Counted from the stretch's first letter, positions 1-10,750 are shown. The stretch is 64,000 nt of DNA from Duganella zoogloeoides (GCF_034479515.1 NZ_CP140152.1:3968001-4032000); one strand, 5' to 3'. A program made the numbers and translations. Notes: a model not told the origin generated them from the letters alone.

Positions 1-531
1 CAGCTCCACGTCGCCGATGCCGCTCACCTGCGACAGGCGCTGCACCACCACGTTGGAGACGGCATCGTAGATCTGACCCGGTGTGCGCGTCTTGGACGTG
101 AGCGCCAGGATCATCACCGGCGAGCCGGACGTATTGGCCTTGCGGTAGGTGGGGTTGCTGCGCAGCGTGGCCGGCAGATCGACGCGGCTGGCGTTGATTG
201 CCGCCTGCACCTCGCGCGCCACCGCATCGACGTTACGATTGAGATCGAACTGCAAGGTGACGTTGGCGCTGCCCGTGTTCGAGCTCGAGGTCATTTCGTT
301 GACCCCGGCGATGACGCCCAAATGCCGTTCGAGCGGCGTGGCCACGCTCGACGCCATGGTCGAGGGGCTGGCGCCCGGCAGGCTGGCCGACACCGAGATG
401 ACCGGGAAGTCCACCTGCGGCAGCGGCGCCACCGGCAGCACGAAGAACGCGCCGATGCCAGCCAGCGCCAGGCCGATCGTCAGCAGGACGGTGGCGATCG
501 GCCGCTTGACGAAGGGCGACGACAGGTTCAC
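1..531 (-). CDS. mdtC: RND efflux permease, MdtC-type, N-terminal part (runs off the window)
   Basis: The first 177 codons of an inner-membrane RND (AcrB-like) proton antiporter subunit, truncated by the window edge. It opens with the usual short cytoplasmic start and first membrane helix ([14 protein letters not shown]) and continues into the porter domain ([11 protein letters not shown], then TPLERHLG). The start is a GTG at 529-531. Its first bases overlap the stop of the preceding mdtB gene (GTGA), so translation is probably coupled. It lies third in an mdtA-mdtB-mdtC order. In known systems MdtB and MdtC form a mixed trimer with MdtA and an outer-membrane channel and expel bile salts, novobiocin and similar compounds. 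Substrates here are inferred only from the family. Confidence 0.9.
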   Translation of the reverse strand, partial: MNLSSPFVKRPIATVLLTIGLALAGIGAFFVLPVAPLPQVDFPVISVSASLPGASPSTMASSVATPLERHLGVIAGVNEMTSSSNTGSANVTLQFDLNRNVDAVAREVQAAINASRVDLPATLRSNPTYRKANTSGSPVMILALTSKTRTPGQIYDAVSNVVVQRLSQVSGIGDVEL

Positions 532-3500
532 AGCGCACCGCCTTCGACCGGATACGCATCATCGTGCTTGCGGGCCGGCTGGCCTCCGCCAAAGCGGCGT
601 CCCAGGCTGTCGAAGGCAAGATAGATCACCGGCGTGGTAAACAGCGTGAGCAGCTGGCTGACGATCAGGCCACCGAAGATGGCCAGGCCCAGGGGCCGGC
701 GCAGCTCGGCGCCCTCGCCCCAGCCCAGCATCAGCGGTACCGCCGCAAACAGCGCCGCCAGCGTGGTCATGATGATGGGGCGGAAGCGCAGCAGCGCGGC
801 CTGGTGAATGGCGTCGCGCGGCGACTTGCCCCCTTCGCGCTCGGCCTCGATGGCAAAGTCGATCATCATGATGGCGTTCTTCTTGACGATGCCGATCAGG
901 AGGATGATGCCGATAATGCCGATCACCCCCAGGTCCTGGCCCGTGATCATCAGCGCCAGCAGCGCGCCCACGCCGGCCGACGGCAGGGTGGACAGGATGG
1001 TCAGCGGATGCACATAGCTCTCGTACAGCACACCGAGCACGATGTACACGCACACCACCGCCGCCAGGATCAGCCATAGCTGGTTGGACAGCGAATTCTG
1101 GTACGCACCGGAGGCGCCGAGGAAGGTCAGCGTGACCGACTGCGGGAACTTGATGTCCACGGCGGCCTGGCGGATCGCATCCACGGCCGTACCGAGCGAG
1201 ACGCCGCTGGCGGTGTCGAAACCGAGCGTGGTGGCCGGATACTGCGCCACGTGCGTGACCTGCAACGGCGCCGGACGCTCGCTGATGGTGGCCACCGCCG
1301 ACAGCGGCGTGGCCTTGCCCGAGCCGGTACGCAATTGCAGGTTGATCAGATCCTGCGGCGACGTGATGGAATCGTTCTTCGCTTCCAGGATCACGCGGTA
1401 CTGGTTGGTCTCGGTGAAGATGGTGGAAACGATGCGCTGGCCGAAGGCGCTGTACAGCGCATCGTCGATCGACGCAGCGGTGACTGACAGGCGCGACGCC
1501 GTATCGCGGTCGATCGAGATGTATGCGGCATTGGCGCTGGCGCCCACGTCGGACACCACGTTGCGCAGCTCCTTCTTGGTACGCATCTGGTCGGCCAGCT
1601 TGGTGGCCCACTCGTTGACGGTGGCGTTATCGGCCCCCTCGATCGACACGCGGAACTGGGTAGGTCCCGATTCGGCGTCGATGGTCAGATCCTGGGTGGG
1701 TTGCAGGTACAAGGTCATGCCCGGAATCTGCGCCACGCGTGAACGCAGGCGGTCCATGATGTCCTGCTGGTTGCCGGAGCGGTCGTGTTTCAGGTTGATC
1801 AGCATGCTGCCGGTGTGGAGCATGCTGTTGTTGGCGGCGTCCACGCCGACCACGGAGCTGAGCGTGCCCACGGCCGGATCGTCGAGGATGGCGCGCGCAG
1901 CCTGCTGCTGCAGTTCGGCCATGCGCGCATACGAGACGGCCTTGCCGGTTTCCAGGCGCGCCTGCAACTGGCCCGTGTCCTGCGTCGGGAACAGGCCTTT
2001 CGGGATGGCGATATACAGCAGCACCGTCAGCAGCATGGTGCCCAGCGCCACCAGCAAGGTCAGGCCGCTGCGCGCAATCACCCAGGTGAGCGACCGGTCG
2101 TAGTGGCCCACCACCCAGTCGAAGAAATGCTGGAACTTGATGGCGAAACGGCTCGGCTTTTCCTCGCCATGGGGTTTGAGCCAGCGCGCCGACATCATCG
2201 GCACCAGCGTCAGCGACACCACGGCCGAAATCAAAATGGTGATCGCCAGCGCCATCGCGAATTCGCGGAACAGCCGGCCCACCACGTCGCCCATGAACAG
2301 CAGCGGAATCAGCACCGCGATCAGCGACACGGTCAGCGAAATGATGGTAAAGCCGATCTGCTTGGCGCCGCGCAGCGCGGCCGGCATCGGCGCGTCCCCC
2401 TCTTCGATATAGCGGGCGATGTTTTCGATCATGACGATGGCATCATCGACCACGAAGCCGGTGGCAATGGTGAGCGCCATCAGCGACAGGTTGTTCAGGC
2501 TGTAGCCGAGCAAGTACATCACGCCGCAGGTACCGATCAGCGAGATCGGCACCGACAGGCTGGCGATGATGGTCGCGCGCATGCTGTGCAAAAAGGCGAA
2601 GATCACCAGCACCACCAGCACCACGGCCAGCAGCAGCTCCATGCCCACGTGCTTGACCGAGGCGCGGATGCCGGTGGTGCGGTCGCTCAGCACCTCGACC
2701 TTGATCGCGCCCGGCAGGCCCGCTTCCAGTTCCGGCAGGCGTGCCTTGATGGCGTCCACGGTGGCGATCACGTTGGCGCCAGGCTGGCGCTGGACGTTGA
2801 GGATGATGGCCTGTTTGAGGTCGTTCTGCGAGCCGGCCCAGGCGCCCAGTTCCACGTTTTCGGCGCTATCGACCACCTGCGCCACGTCGGACAGGCGCAC
2901 CGGGGCACCGTTCTTATAGGTCAGCACCAGGTCGCGGTAGTCCTTGGCGGTGACCAGCTGGTCGTTGGCGTTGATGGTATAGGCGCGCGTGGGGCCGTCG
3001 AAACTGCCCTTGGCGCCGTTGGAGTTGGACGACGTGATCACCGTGCGCAGCGTATCGAGCCCCAGCCCGTACGATGCCAGCAGGTTCGTGTCGGCCTGGA
3101 TGCGCACGGCCGGGCGCTGGCCGCCGGACAGGGTCACCAGGCCCACGCCCGAAACTTGCGAAATTTTCAGCGCCAGGCGCGTGTTGACGATGTTCTGCAC
3201 TTCCGTCAGCGGCATGGTGTCGGACGTGATCGCCAATGTGAGCACCGGCGCATCGGCCGGGTTGACCTTGGCGTACACGGGCGGCGCCGGCAAATCGGTA
3301 GGCAGCAGCGACGTGCCGGCGTTGATGGCGGCCTGCACTTCCTGCTCGGCCACTTCCAGCGTCTGGCCCAGGCCGAACTGCAAGGTGATGATGGACACGC
3401 CGGCGGCGCTGGTGGAACTCATGCGCTGCAAGCCCGACATCTGGCCGAACTGGCGTTCCAGCGGCGCGGTCACGGTCTGGCCCATTACCTCCGGGCTGCC

Positions 3501-3659
3501 GCCCGGGTAAAGCGTTTGCACCTGGATGGTGGGGAAATCGACTTGCGGCAGCGCCGACAGCGGCAGGAACTTGAAGCCTACCAGGCCGGCCAGCACGATC
3601 GCCAGCATCAGCAGCGAGGTCGCTACCGGCCGCTGGATAAAGGGAGCGGATGGACTCAT
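528..3659 (-). CDS. mdtB: RND multidrug efflux permease, MdtB-type
   Basis: A 1043-residue RND transporter, a normal length for the HAE1 family, with 12 predicted membrane helices and two large periplasmic loops. The N-terminal helix begins [19 protein letters not shown]. The proton-relay acidic pair is visible in helix 4 ([19 protein letters not shown]). The ATG at 3657-3659 is preferred over an upstream in-frame start because a GAGGGACC ribosome-binding site sits just before it and homologs start here. It lies 10 bp downstream of mdtA and overlaps mdtC by 4 bp. It should work with MdtC as a heteromeric pump driven by the proton gradient. The MdtB name rests on the two-permease operon layout; individual substrates cannot be read from sequence. 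Confidence 0.93.
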   Translation of the reverse strand: MSPSAPFIQRPVATSLLMLAIVLAGLVGFKFLPLSALPQVDFPTIQVQTLYPGGSPEVMGQTVTAPLERQFGQMSGLQRMSSTSAAGVSIITLQFGLGQTLEVAEQEVQAAINAGTSLLPTDLPAPPVYAKVNPADAPVLTLAITSDTMPLTEVQNIVNTRLALKISQVSGVGLVTLSGGQRPAVRIQADTNLLASYGLGLDTLRTVITSSNSNGAKGSFDGPTRAYTINANDQLVTAKDYRDLVLTYKNGAPVRLSDVAQVVDSAENVELGAWAGSQNDLKQAIILNVQRQPGANVIATVDAIKARLPELEAGLPGAIKVEVLSDRTTGIRASVKHVGMELLLAVVLVVLVIFAFLHSMRATIIASLSVPISLIGTCGVMYLLGYSLNNLSLMALTIATGFVVDDAIVMIENIARYIEEGDAPMPAALRGAKQIGFTIISLTVSLIAVLIPLLFMGDVVGRLFREFAMALAITILISAVVSLTLVPMMSARWLKPHGEEKPSRFAIKFQHFFDWVVGHYDRSLTWVIARSGLTLLVALGTMLLTVLLYIAIPKGLFPTQDTGQLQARLETGKAVSYARMAELQQQAARAILDDPAVGTLSSVVGVDAANNSMLHTGSMLINLKHDRSGNQQDIMDRLRSRVAQIPGMTLYLQPTQDLTIDAESGPTQFRVSIEGADNATVNEWATKLADQMRTKKELRNVVSDVGASANAAYISIDRDTASRLSVTAASIDDALYSAFGQRIVSTIFTETNQYRVILEAKNDSITSPQDLINLQLRTGSGKATPLSAVATISERPAPLQVTHVAQYPATTLGFDTASGVSLGTAVDAIRQAAVDIKFPQSVTLTFLGASGAYQNSLSNQLWLILAAVVCVYIVLGVLYESYVHPLTILSTLPSAGVGALLALMITGQDLGVIGIIGIILLIGIVKKNAIMMIDFAIEAEREGGKSPRDAIHQAALLRFRPIIMTTLAALFAAVPLMLGWGEGAELRRPLGLAIFGGLIVSQLLTLFTTPVIYLAFDSLGRRFGGGQPARKHDDAYPVEGGAL

Positions 3660-3669
3660 GAATGGTCCC

Positions 3670-5007
3670 TCACTGCGCCGCGGCCTGATCTTTGCGGCGG
3701 CGCTGCTCGCCGGCCGGCGCGGCGCCGTCGCCGGCCTTGGCGCCGGCAGCACCCTGGCGGTTGCCGGAACCAGGCAACGTGACCTTGGCGCCCTCTTTCA
3801 GGCGGTCGGCGCCTTCGGTGATGACTTTTTCGCCGGCCTGCAAACCGCTGGCGATCTGCACCTTGTCTACCGTCGCTTCGCCGCGCGTAATGCTGCGCAT
3901 GGTGACGGTCTTGTCTTCCTTGAGCACCCAGACGAAATCGCCCTTGGCGCCGTGGCGCACGGCGTTCACCGGCACCATGATGGCGTCCTTGATGGTACGC
4001 AGTTCGAGCCGCACGTTGACGAACTGGCTCGGGAACAGCGTCGATTTGTCATTGGCGAAGCGGGCCTTGGCCTTGACGGTGCCGGTCTGGGTATCGACCT
4101 GGTTGTCCAGCGCCGCGAACTTGCCGCTGTCAAGCGTGTTGGTGCGGGTGCGGTCGAGCGCCAGCGCCGGCAGCGCGGCATTCTCGTTAATGCGCTGCAT
4201 CAGGTTCGGCACGCTGTCCTGCGGGATCGAGAACTCGACATCGATCGGCGACATCTGCGTGATCACGGCAATGCCGGTGGAGTCGCCGGAACTGACCAGG
4301 TTACCGATATCGACCACGCGCAAGCCCACGCGGCCAGTGATCGGAGCGATCACCTTGGTGTAGCCGAGATTGAGCTTGGCCGTGCCTTCGGCTGCGCGGT
4401 CGGTCATCACGGTGCCTTCGAGCTGCTTGACCAGCGCGGCCTGGGTATCGACGTCCTGGCGCGCGATCGAGTCCTGTTTCAACAGGGTGTTGTAGCGTTC
4501 GAGCGTGAGCTTGGCGTTTTCCAGTTGCGCCTCGTCGCGCTGGCGCTGGCCGCTGGCCTGCAGCAGCGACATTTCGAACTGGCGCGGATCGATCTGCGCC
4601 AGCACCTGGCCGGCCTTGACCATCTGGCCTTCCTTGAACAGCACTTTTTGCAGGATGCCGGTCACTTGCGGGCGCACCGTGGTGGTGGCGGCAGCGGTGA
4701 CCGTGCCAAGCGCTTCGAGCGTGACCGGGATGTCGGCCTTTTCCGCCGTGGCCACGCCCACCGTGGTGGCGGGCATGCCGCGCCGGTTGCCGCCACCGGG
4801 GCCGCCGGGGCCAGGGCCACCAGGACCACCAGGACCGCCGGCAGCGCCCGGCGCACCGGGCACGGGCGCCGCCGGCTGGTGCGTCAGATACCAGGCCAGC
4901 CCTCCCAGCCCTGCCATCGCCGCGACGGCGATCACGCCGCCGATGATTTTTGAACGGCGGCTTTTGGGGCGGTTGAGATTCGAATTTGGCTTGGCTGGTG
5001 TTTCCAT
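3670..5007 (-). CDS. mdtA: RND periplasmic adaptor (membrane fusion protein), MdtA-type
   Basis: A 445-residue membrane fusion protein linking the MdtBC permease to an outer-membrane channel. The N-terminus has one membrane anchor (KIIGGVIAVAAMAGLGGLAWYL, about residues 23-44). An unusual Gly-Pro-rich linker follows (about residues 52-77), then the lipoyl/hairpin/beta-barrel core: LEALGTVTAAATTTVRPQV, the half-motif GQVLAQIDP, and the barrel segment APITGRVGLRVVDIGN. The C-terminal tail is Gly/Ala-rich and charged. It is the first gene of the efflux operon, with mdtB starting 10 bp after its stop. The two-component pair is transcribed divergently from the 247-bp upstream gap, as expected for a regulator of this pump. 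Confidence 0.93.
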   Translation of the reverse strand: METPAKPNSNLNRPKSRRSKIIGGVIAVAAMAGLGGLAWYLTHQPAAPVPGAPGAAGGPGGPGGPGPGGPGGGNRRGMPATTVGVATAEKADIPVTLEALGTVTAAATTTVRPQVTGILQKVLFKEGQMVKAGQVLAQIDPRQFEMSLLQASGQRQRDEAQLENAKLTLERYNTLLKQDSIARQDVDTQAALVKQLEGTVMTDRAAEGTAKLNLGYTKVIAPITGRVGLRVVDIGNLVSSGDSTGIAVITQMSPIDVEFSIPQDSVPNLMQRINENAALPALALDRTRTNTLDSGKFAALDNQVDTQTGTVKAKARFANDKSTLFPSQFVNVRLELRTIKDAIMVPVNAVRHGAKGDFVWVLKEDKTVTMRSITRGEATVDKVQIASGLQAGEKVITEGADRLKEGAKVTLPGSGNRQGAAGAKAGDGAAPAGEQRRRKDQAAAQ

Positions 5008-5254
5008 TATTGTCCCTGTTTGTATGCTGGCGAATCAGAATGCGTGGACTCTAGCACAAGGCCCCTGCCCTGTCAGTTGCCCATGCACAGCCGATACAAA
5101 CTCGCTACAAAGTCGTGGACAATCAAGGACTTCAGCCACACTTCCTTCAACTAGCTTTACATTTCTTTACCGGCGTGACATCGGCCCGATACCGCCGCCC
5201 GCGACAATCTCCCCCATCGCTTAAACTGCGGCGGCAACGCTGTAAAATGTTCTG
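5008..5254. promoter_or_regulatory. Divergent control region between mdtA and the response regulator
   Basis: This 247-bp gap must carry promoters for the leftward efflux operon and the rightward two-component genes. Two TTTAC blocks exactly 10 bp apart (5156-5160 and 5166-5170) resemble the direct repeats bound by OmpR/PhoB-type regulators, so they are a candidate site for the neighbouring regulator. A TAAAAT hexamer at 5243-5248 lies only 7 bp before the regulator ATG and could be a -10 box for a leaderless message. No convincing -35 accompanies it. All assignments here are inference from motif position. Confidence 0.3.
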
Positions 5255-5998
5255 ATGACTACCGACCTTGCCCACATCTCCAACCGCATCCTGCTGGTGG
5301 AAGACGATCCCCGCCTGGCAGACATGCTCACCGAATACCTGACCCAGGCCGGCTTTCGCGTCACCCACGCCCCCAACGGCCGCGAAGCCGTGGTGCACAT
5401 CGCCGCCGGCCAGGCCGACGCCGTGATCCTCGACCTGATGCTGCCCGACATGGACGGCCTCGACGTGTGCCGCCAGGCGCGCGCCGTCTCCGACGTGCCG
5501 GTGCTGATGCTTACCGCGCGCGGCGACGCCATCGACCGCATCGTCGGCCTGGAAATGGGCGCCGACGACTACCTGCCCAAGCCGTTCGAACCGCGCGAAC
5601 TGCTGGCCCGCCTGCGCGCCATCCTGCGCCGCCGCGTGGACGTCGGCCTGGGCCGCGCCGACCAGCGCGGCGGCCCGTCCGGATCCGACGACTTCCTGCG
5701 CTTCGGCCGGCTGGAAATCGATTCGGCCTCGCATTCGGCAAAGCTCGACGGCGTGCCGTGCGAGCTGACGGCGTACCAGTTCGACCTGCTGCTGGTGCTG
5801 GCCCGCCACGCCGGCCGCGTACTCTCGCGCGACAGCCTGATGGAACTGCTCAAGGGGGAACCAATCGAAGCGTTCGACCGCTCGATCGACGTCCACATGT
5901 CGCGCATCCGCGCCGCCGTCGAGGACGACCCCAAAAAGCCGCGCCGCATCATCACCGTGCGCGGCGCCGGCTACCTGTTCGCCAAGGTGCAGGATTGA
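5255..5998 (+). CDS. OmpR/PhoB-family response regulator
   Basis: A 247-residue DNA-binding response regulator. The receiver domain spans about residues 10-125, with the acidic pair EDD near residue 18, the phospho-acceptor Asp60 in VILDLMLPDMDG, the Thr in MLTARG and the Lys in DDYLPKPFEPREL. The C-terminal winged-helix domain (about 145-245) has the family signature ELTAYQFDLLLVLARHAGRVLSR and RSIDVHMSRIRAAVE. It overlaps the kinase gene by 4 bp, so the two form an operon. It sits divergent from mdtABC. In E. coli the mdtABC operon is controlled by the linked BaeSR pair, so control of this pump is a reasonable inference, although the receiver looks at least as close to CpxR. There is no clear ribosome-binding site before the ATG. 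Confidence 0.93.
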   Translation: MTTDLAHISNRILLVEDDPRLADMLTEYLTQAGFRVTHAPNGREAVVHIAAGQADAVILDLMLPDMDGLDVCRQARAVSDVPVLMLTARGDAIDRIVGLEMGADDYLPKPFEPRELLARLRAILRRRVDVGLGRADQRGGPSGSDDFLRFGRLEIDSASHSAKLDGVPCELTAYQFDLLLVLARHAGRVLSRDSLMELLKGEPIEAFDRSIDVHMSRIRAAVEDDPKKPRRIITVRGAGYLFAKVQD

Positions 5999-7314
5999 GC
6001 GCAATACAGCCTGCGCCTGCGGCGCCCAAAGCGGGACTGTTCCAGCGCTTTTCGCGTGGCCTGCCGCGGCTCTACTTCAGCTTTTACGTGGCGCTGCTGG
6101 TGGTGCTGCTGCTGTTCGCCATGGCGGTGCTGCAATCGTGGGGCCGCTCGGGCGGGCCGCTCGAGCGCTCCAACGCCACGCTGTCGCGGGTAATGATGAA
6201 TGTGCTGGCGCCGCTTGACGCCCCGCACGCCCAGCAGCAGGCCGCGCTGGAAAAGGTGGCGGCCGGCCTGAACGCCCACATGACGCTCTACACGCGCGAC
6301 TGGCGGCCGCTGGCCGTGGTCGGCGACCTGATTCCGGCGCGCCACTGGCGCCAGCGCGGCATCACCGGCCCGCCGCCGGAATCGTACGTGCGCCTGCCCG
6401 ACGGCCGGCGCCTGCTGTCGAGCGAGCCGCTCGGCTTCATCCGGCCCAAGGCGGCGCTGCAAAACACCATGCTGATGCTGGCGCTGGTGATCGGCGTGGC
6501 GGCGTTTCCGCTGGTGCGGCGACTGACCAAGCGCCTCGAACGCCTGCAGCAAGGCGTGGAATCGCTGGGCGCCGGCGACCTGACGGCGCGCGTCAAGGTG
6601 GAAGGCAACGACGAAGTGGCGCGCCTGGCGCAAAGTTTTAACGGCGCCGCCGACAAGATCGAGCAGTTGGTGGGCGCCCATAAAACCCTGCTGGCCAATG
6701 CCTCGCACGAACTGCGCACGCCGCTGGCGCGCATCCGACTGGCGCTGGAACTGGTGAAGGACAACGTCGATCCCAAGCGCCGCGCCGGCCTGGAACAGGA
6801 CATCGCGGAGCTCAACGACCTGCTCGACGAAATCCTGCTGGCCAGCCGCCTCGGTGCGCTCACCGACACCACCCAGTACGAAGAGATCGACCTGCTGGCG
6901 CTGGCGGCCGAAGAATGCGCGCGCTACGACGAGGCGCTGCTCGACGGCCAATCGGCCGTGCTGCAAGGCGACCCGCGCCTGCTGCGCCGCCTGCTGCGCA
7001 ACCTGCTGGAAAACGCCTATCGCCACGGCGTGCCGCCGGTGCATGTGACCATCGCTGCTCAAGCGGGGGAAAAGCACGGCATGGCGCGCTTGTTGGTGTG
7101 GGACCAGGGGCCGGGAATACCGGAAGAGGAATTCGAACGCGTGTTCGAACCGTTTTACCGCCGCCGCAACACCCGCGACAACAGCGGCGCGGGATTGGGC
7201 CTGGCGTTGATCAGGCAAATCGCGCGCCGCCATGGCGGCGAGGCGCGCTGCGTGCTGCGCGGGGACGGGGGCAGCAGCTTCGAGATTACCTTGCCGCTGC
7301 CATCGAACCGTTGA
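5995..7314 (+). CDS. Sensor histidine kinase of the efflux-linked two-component system
   Basis: A membrane histidine kinase of 439 residues if translation starts at the TTG at 5995-5997, which overlaps the regulator stop (TTGA). No ATG precedes the first membrane helix (YFSFYVALLVVLLLFAMAVL, about residues 24-43); the first downstream ATG would remove most of it. A periplasmic sensor segment is followed by a second helix (LMLALVIGVAAFPLV), then HAMP, and HisKA with His238 in NASHELRTPLARIR. The ATPase domain shows the N box (LLRNLLENAYRHG), D box (VWDQGPGIPEEEFERVFEPF) and G2 box (GAGLGLALIRQIARRHGG). It should phosphorylate the adjacent regulator. The signal sensed is unknown; envelope stress or toxic compounds fit the efflux neighbourhood. 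Confidence 0.88.
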   Translation: MSAIQPAPAAPKAGLFQRFSRGLPRLYFSFYVALLVVLLLFAMAVLQSWGRSGGPLERSNATLSRVMMNVLAPLDAPHAQQQAALEKVAAGLNAHMTLYTRDWRPLAVVGDLIPARHWRQRGITGPPPESYVRLPDGRRLLSSEPLGFIRPKAALQNTMLMLALVIGVAAFPLVRRLTKRLERLQQGVESLGAGDLTARVKVEGNDEVARLAQSFNGAADKIEQLVGAHKTLLANASHELRTPLARIRLALELVKDNVDPKRRAGLEQDIAELNDLLDEILLASRLGALTDTTQYEEIDLLALAAEECARYDEALLDGQSAVLQGDPRLLRRLLRNLLENAYRHGVPPVHVTIAAQAGEKHGMARLLVWDQGPGIPEEEFERVFEPFYRRRNTRDNSGAGLGLALIRQIARRHGGEARCVLRGDGGSSFEITLPLPSNR

Positions 7315-7316
7315 GC

Positions 7317-7352
7317 CGTCATCCTCGCGCACGCGGGGATGATCGAGCCAAG
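7317..7352. repeat. Dispersed palindromic repeat copy
   Basis: The 19 bases ccgtcatcctcgcgcacgc (7317-7335) differ by a single base from a segment at 41231-41249, and the following gcggggatgat extends it as a short imperfect palindrome. It lies in the 55-bp gap between the convergent histidine kinase and sppA. Such GTCATCC-CGCG-GCGGGGAT units are common as intergenic repeats in proteobacteria. It may serve as a hairpin between convergent genes. Confidence 0.55.
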
Positions 7353-7369
7353 GCAGCGGGTGTTTCTAC

Positions 7370-9253
7370 TTACGGCACCTCGCACAAGCAGTGCGTAATC
7401 ACGGTAAATGGCTTGCGCGACGCCTTGATATCGGCCAACCACGCCATATCCTGCGCGACGCCGTTGGCCGCGCCGGGCGGCAGGCCGGTAGCAGCCGTCA
7501 CACCCAGATTGAGCTTGGCCGATACCGCGTTGGCGACCGATTGCCCCACCGCTTGCGCCGCCGTGCCGCCCACCATGCCCAGCACCCGCTCGAACTTGCT
7601 GATCTCGCGCTCGATGTACACGGTGCGATAACCGGTCAGCTTGGCGCGCTTGGCGGCCGACGCCAGGGCGTCGCCGTAGCTGCCCAGGGTATCGACCAGC
7701 CCGCGTTCCTTGGCCTGGGCGCCGGTCCAGACGCGGCCTTGCGCCACGGCGTCGATTTTCTCGGGCGTGGTTTTGCGGGCTTTCGCCGCGCGCGCGGTAA
7801 AGTCAGCGTAGATGTGGTTGACGCTGCCCTGCATCACCTGCACGAAGCGCGGATCGAGCGGACGCAGTGGATTGTAGGCGTCGCCGAGCCACGTGGTTGG
7901 CTGGCCGGCCGAATGGATGCCCAGCTTGTCGGCCACTTTCTCGGCGGTGGGCAGGATGGCGAACACGCCGATCGAACCGGTGATCGTGTTCGGTTCGGCG
8001 ATCACTTCGTCGGCCGACATCGAAATCCAGTAACCGCCCGACGCAGCCACGTTGCCCATCGAGACCACCACCGGCTTGCCGGCCGCGCGCGTGAGTTCCA
8101 GTTCACGGCGGATCAATTCGGAGGCGAACGCGCTGCCGCCCGGCGAATCGACGCGCAGCACCACCGCCTTGATGTTCTTGTCTTCGCGCGCGGCGCGGAT
8201 CAGTTTGGAGGTGGAATCACCGCCGATGCTGCCCGGACCGGCCGTGCCGTCGCTGATAGAACCCTGGGCAATGACCACGCCAATGGCGTCGCCGGTCATC
8301 GGCTCGGACTGGCGCGCCAGGTAGTCTTCGAAGCCGACCTGGCGGAAGCTCTTGCCTTCGTCGTCGGCAGCGCCGCGCTTGATCATCAGGTCGCGGATTT
8401 CATCGCGGGTTTTCAGGCCGTCCACCAGCTTGGCCGCCAGCGTGATTTTCGCCAGGTCGCCGTTGAACTCGGCCACCTTGGCCGGCAGTTCGTCGATCGA
8501 TTTCATGATCTGGCCCTTGGGCAGCTTGCGCGCCTTTTCCACGTTGTCGGTGTAAGACGTCCACAGGGCGTTGTTCAGGTAGGCGTCCGCCTCGGCCGCT
8601 GCCGGCGACGGGCCGTTGGCGATGTACGGTTCCGCAAAGCTCTTGTAGGTACCCACGCGCATCAGGTTGACGGTCACGCCCAGTTTGTCGAGCGCGTCGC
8701 GGTAGTAATTGCGATAGCGGCCGTAGCCTTCGATCATCACCACGCCCATCGGGTGCACATACACCTCGTTGGCGTGCGCGGCGACCAGGTACTGGTTCTG
8801 GTCGTAGTTGGTGCCCCAGGCCACCACGGTTTTGCCGGACGCCTTGAAGCGGTCGATGGCGGACGCCACTTCACGCAGCATGGCCGGACCGCCGCCCTGC
8901 ATTTCGTCGGTAAGCAGCACGGCACCGCTGATGTTGGCATCCTTGGCGGCGGCGTCGAGCACCTTGAGCACGTCGCGCAGCTGCAGCATGCGCAGCGTTT
9001 CGCCACCCTGCACGCCGGTAAGCAGCGCGTCGCGCGGGCTGGCGCTGGTCTGCTCGACCAGTTGGCCCTTGAGGTCCAGCACCAGCGTGGTCTTCGCTGC
9101 GATCGGCTTGGCGCCGCCGCCGAAGATGGCAATCGCCAGCACGATCAGCAGCGCCAGGAACAGCAGGTTCAGGATCGTGCGGCGGCCGGCGTCGAGCGCG
9201 CGCCAGAAAAAGCCAAAGCCACTACGAATATAGGAAAACGGTGAACGGGCCAT
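7370..9253 (-). CDS. sppA: Signal peptide peptidase SppA, 67-kDa type
   Basis: A 627-residue inner-membrane serine protease that degrades cleaved signal peptides. It has one N-terminal anchor ([21 protein letters not shown]) and two tandem S49 domains, as in the E. coli 618-residue enzyme. The catalytic dyad is visible: Lys204 in [13 protein letters not shown] and Ser405 in [20 protein letters not shown], close to Lys209 and Ser409 of E. coli. The C-terminal ITHCL resembles the usual end of the family. The ATG at 9251-9253 follows GGAG at a good distance and is chosen over an in-frame TTG one codon upstream. The next gene upstream ends 25 bp away on the same strand but is functionally unrelated. 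Confidence 0.95.
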   Translation of the reverse strand: MARSPFSYIRSGFGFFWRALDAGRRTILNLLFLALLIVLAIAIFGGGAKPIAAKTTLVLDLKGQLVEQTSASPRDALLTGVQGGETLRMLQLRDVLKVLDAAAKDANISGAVLLTDEMQGGGPAMLREVASAIDRFKASGKTVVAWGTNYDQNQYLVAAHANEVYVHPMGVVMIEGYGRYRNYYRDALDKLGVTVNLMRVGTYKSFAEPYIANGPSPAAAEADAYLNNALWTSYTDNVEKARKLPKGQIMKSIDELPAKVAEFNGDLAKITLAAKLVDGLKTRDEIRDLMIKRGAADDEGKSFRQVGFEDYLARQSEPMTGDAIGVVIAQGSISDGTAGPGSIGGDSTSKLIRAAREDKNIKAVVLRVDSPGGSAFASELIRRELELTRAAGKPVVVSMGNVAASGGYWISMSADEVIAEPNTITGSIGVFAILPTAEKVADKLGIHSAGQPTTWLGDAYNPLRPLDPRFVQVMQGSVNHIYADFTARAAKARKTTPEKIDAVAQGRVWTGAQAKERGLVDTLGSYGDALASAAKRAKLTGYRTVYIEREISKFERVLGMVGGTAAQAVGQSVANAVSAKLNLGVTAATGLPPGAANGVAQDMAWLADIKASRKPFTVITHCLCEVP

Positions 9254-9277
9254 CAAGACTCCATGTGATTGCGAAAT

Positions 9278-10750
9278 TTACAAGGATGATACTGCAAGTT
9301 CGGGCGCTTGCCGAGGGGTGGAAATGAGCAGCAGTCCGATAAATACCAGGACGCCGTTCAATACCAGCAGTTCGAGCCCCAAACGATAATGTTCGAACAA
9401 CGCCGTTTGGTTGACATCGACAGCGTAGCAAAGCGCGGGGCCAGCCAGCGCCACCCACGGCACCCAGCGGTCGCGCACCGCGCGCTGCGTCAGCAGCCCG
9501 AAGGCGAAAAGACCCAGCAGCGGCCCATAGGTATAGCCGGTGAGCTTGAGCACCAGGCCCACCATGCTGGCGTTGGCTATCCATTTGAACAGCAGCACCA
9601 GCACCAGGAACAGTGCGCAAAACCCCAGGTGCACGCGGTGGCGGATGCGCACCCGGTCCGCCTCGACCAGGTCTGTCCGGCGCTCGATGCCGAGGATGTC
9701 AAGGCTGAACGTGGCCGTGAGCGCGGTCATGGCGCCGTCCGCGCTGGGGAACAGCGCCGACACCAGGCCGATGAAGAACAGCAGTTGCAGCGCGGCCGGC
9801 ATGTGTCCCATCACCACCGCCGGGAACAGCTTGTCGCCGGTGGCGGCAACGCCCACGGTCGGCGCATACAGCGACAGCAAGCCGCCGAGGAACATGAACA
9901 GCACCAGTACCGCCGTCAGGATCACGGTCAGCACCAGCATGTTCTTTTGCGAGTCGCGCAGGGTCTTGATCGAGATATTCTTTTGCATGGTCTCCTGGTC
10001 CATGCCGGTCATGGCCAGCACGATGAAGAAGCCCGCCAGCACCTGCTTCCAGAAGTTGGCCGGGCTGTCGATATCGCTGGTGATCCAGCGCGTCAGACCC
10101 GCGTCGTGCAGGCGCGCCAGGCTCTCGATCGGCCCGATCTCCATTTCATGCAGCAGCCAGCCCACGCATGCCAGCAGGCCGATGACCATGCCGGCCGTTT
10201 GCAGGGTGTCGGTCCAGACGATGGTTTTCACGCCCCCTTCGTAGGTGTACAGCAGGATCATCGCCAGGATCACGACGGTGGTGAGCCAGAACGGCACACC
10301 GAGGCTGTCGAGAATGGTGATTTGCAGGATATTGACCACCAGGTACAGCCGCGCCGACGCGCTGAGCAGGCGCGAAAGAATGAAGAACGCCGCCCCGCTG
10401 CGATACGCACCGCCACCGAGCCGCACGTCGAGGTAATGATAGATCGAGGTCAGTTTCAGGCGGTAGTACAGCGGCAGCAGGATGAAGGCCACGGCGACAT
10501 AGCCAAGCACATAGCCGAGAATCACCTGCAAATACCCGAAACCACCGGCCCCCACCGCCCCCGGCACGCTGATAAAAGTCACGCCCGACAGCGTGGTGCC
10601 CACCATGCCAAACGCCACCACCATCCAGTTGCTGCGCTTGTTACCGATGAAGAAGCTGGCGTTATTGGCATGACGCGAGGTGCGCCACGCCACGGCCAGC
10701 AGCAGGGCGAAATATGCAAACACCAGGCAGAACAGGGATACGGCAGACAT
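9278..10750 (-). CDS. Sodium:solute symporter (SSS family)
   Basis: A 490-residue integral membrane protein with about 13 helices and the SSS fold. Visible family features are GTTLSGVTFISVPGAVGAGGFGYLQ near the N-terminus, DTLQTAGMVIGLLA in the middle, and SALFPSADGAMTALTATFSLDIL, which holds the Ser/Thr-rich sodium-site helix. The likely start is the ATG at 10748-10750; a TTG 11 codons upstream is less likely. The substrate cannot be told from sequence; the family moves sugars, amino acids, nucleosides, vitamins and carboxylates. It lies 86 bp downstream of a large TonB-dependent receptor on the same strand. Together they could form an outer plus inner membrane uptake route. Confidence 0.88.
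   Translation of the reverse strand: MSAVSLFCLVFAYFALLLAVAWRTSRHANNASFFIGNKRSNWMVVAFGMVGTTLSGVTFISVPGAVGAGGFGYLQVILGYVLGYVAVAFILLPLYYRLKLTSIYHYLDVRLGGGAYRSGAAFFILSRLLSASARLYLVVNILQITILDSLGVPFWLTTVVILAMILLYTYEGGVKTIVWTDTLQTAGMVIGLLACVGWLLHEMEIGPIESLARLHDAGLTRWITSDIDSPANFWKQVLAGFFIVLAMTGMDQETMQKNISIKTLRDSQKNMLVLTVILTAVLVLFMFLGGLLSLYAPTVGVAATGDKLFPAVVMGHMPAALQLLFFIGLVSALFPSADGAMTALTATFSLDILGIERRTDLVEADRVRIRHRVHLGFCALFLVLVLLFKWIANASMVGLVLKLTGYTYGPLLGLFAFGLLTQRAVRDRWVPWVALAGPALCYAVDVNQTALFEHYRLGLELLVLNGVLVFIGLLLISTPRQAPELAVSSL

Noticed and set aside
1785..3782. A 665-residue plus-strand frame opposite mdtB
   Set aside because: Low-complexity Arg/His/Gln translation; mdtB on the other strand is unmistakable.
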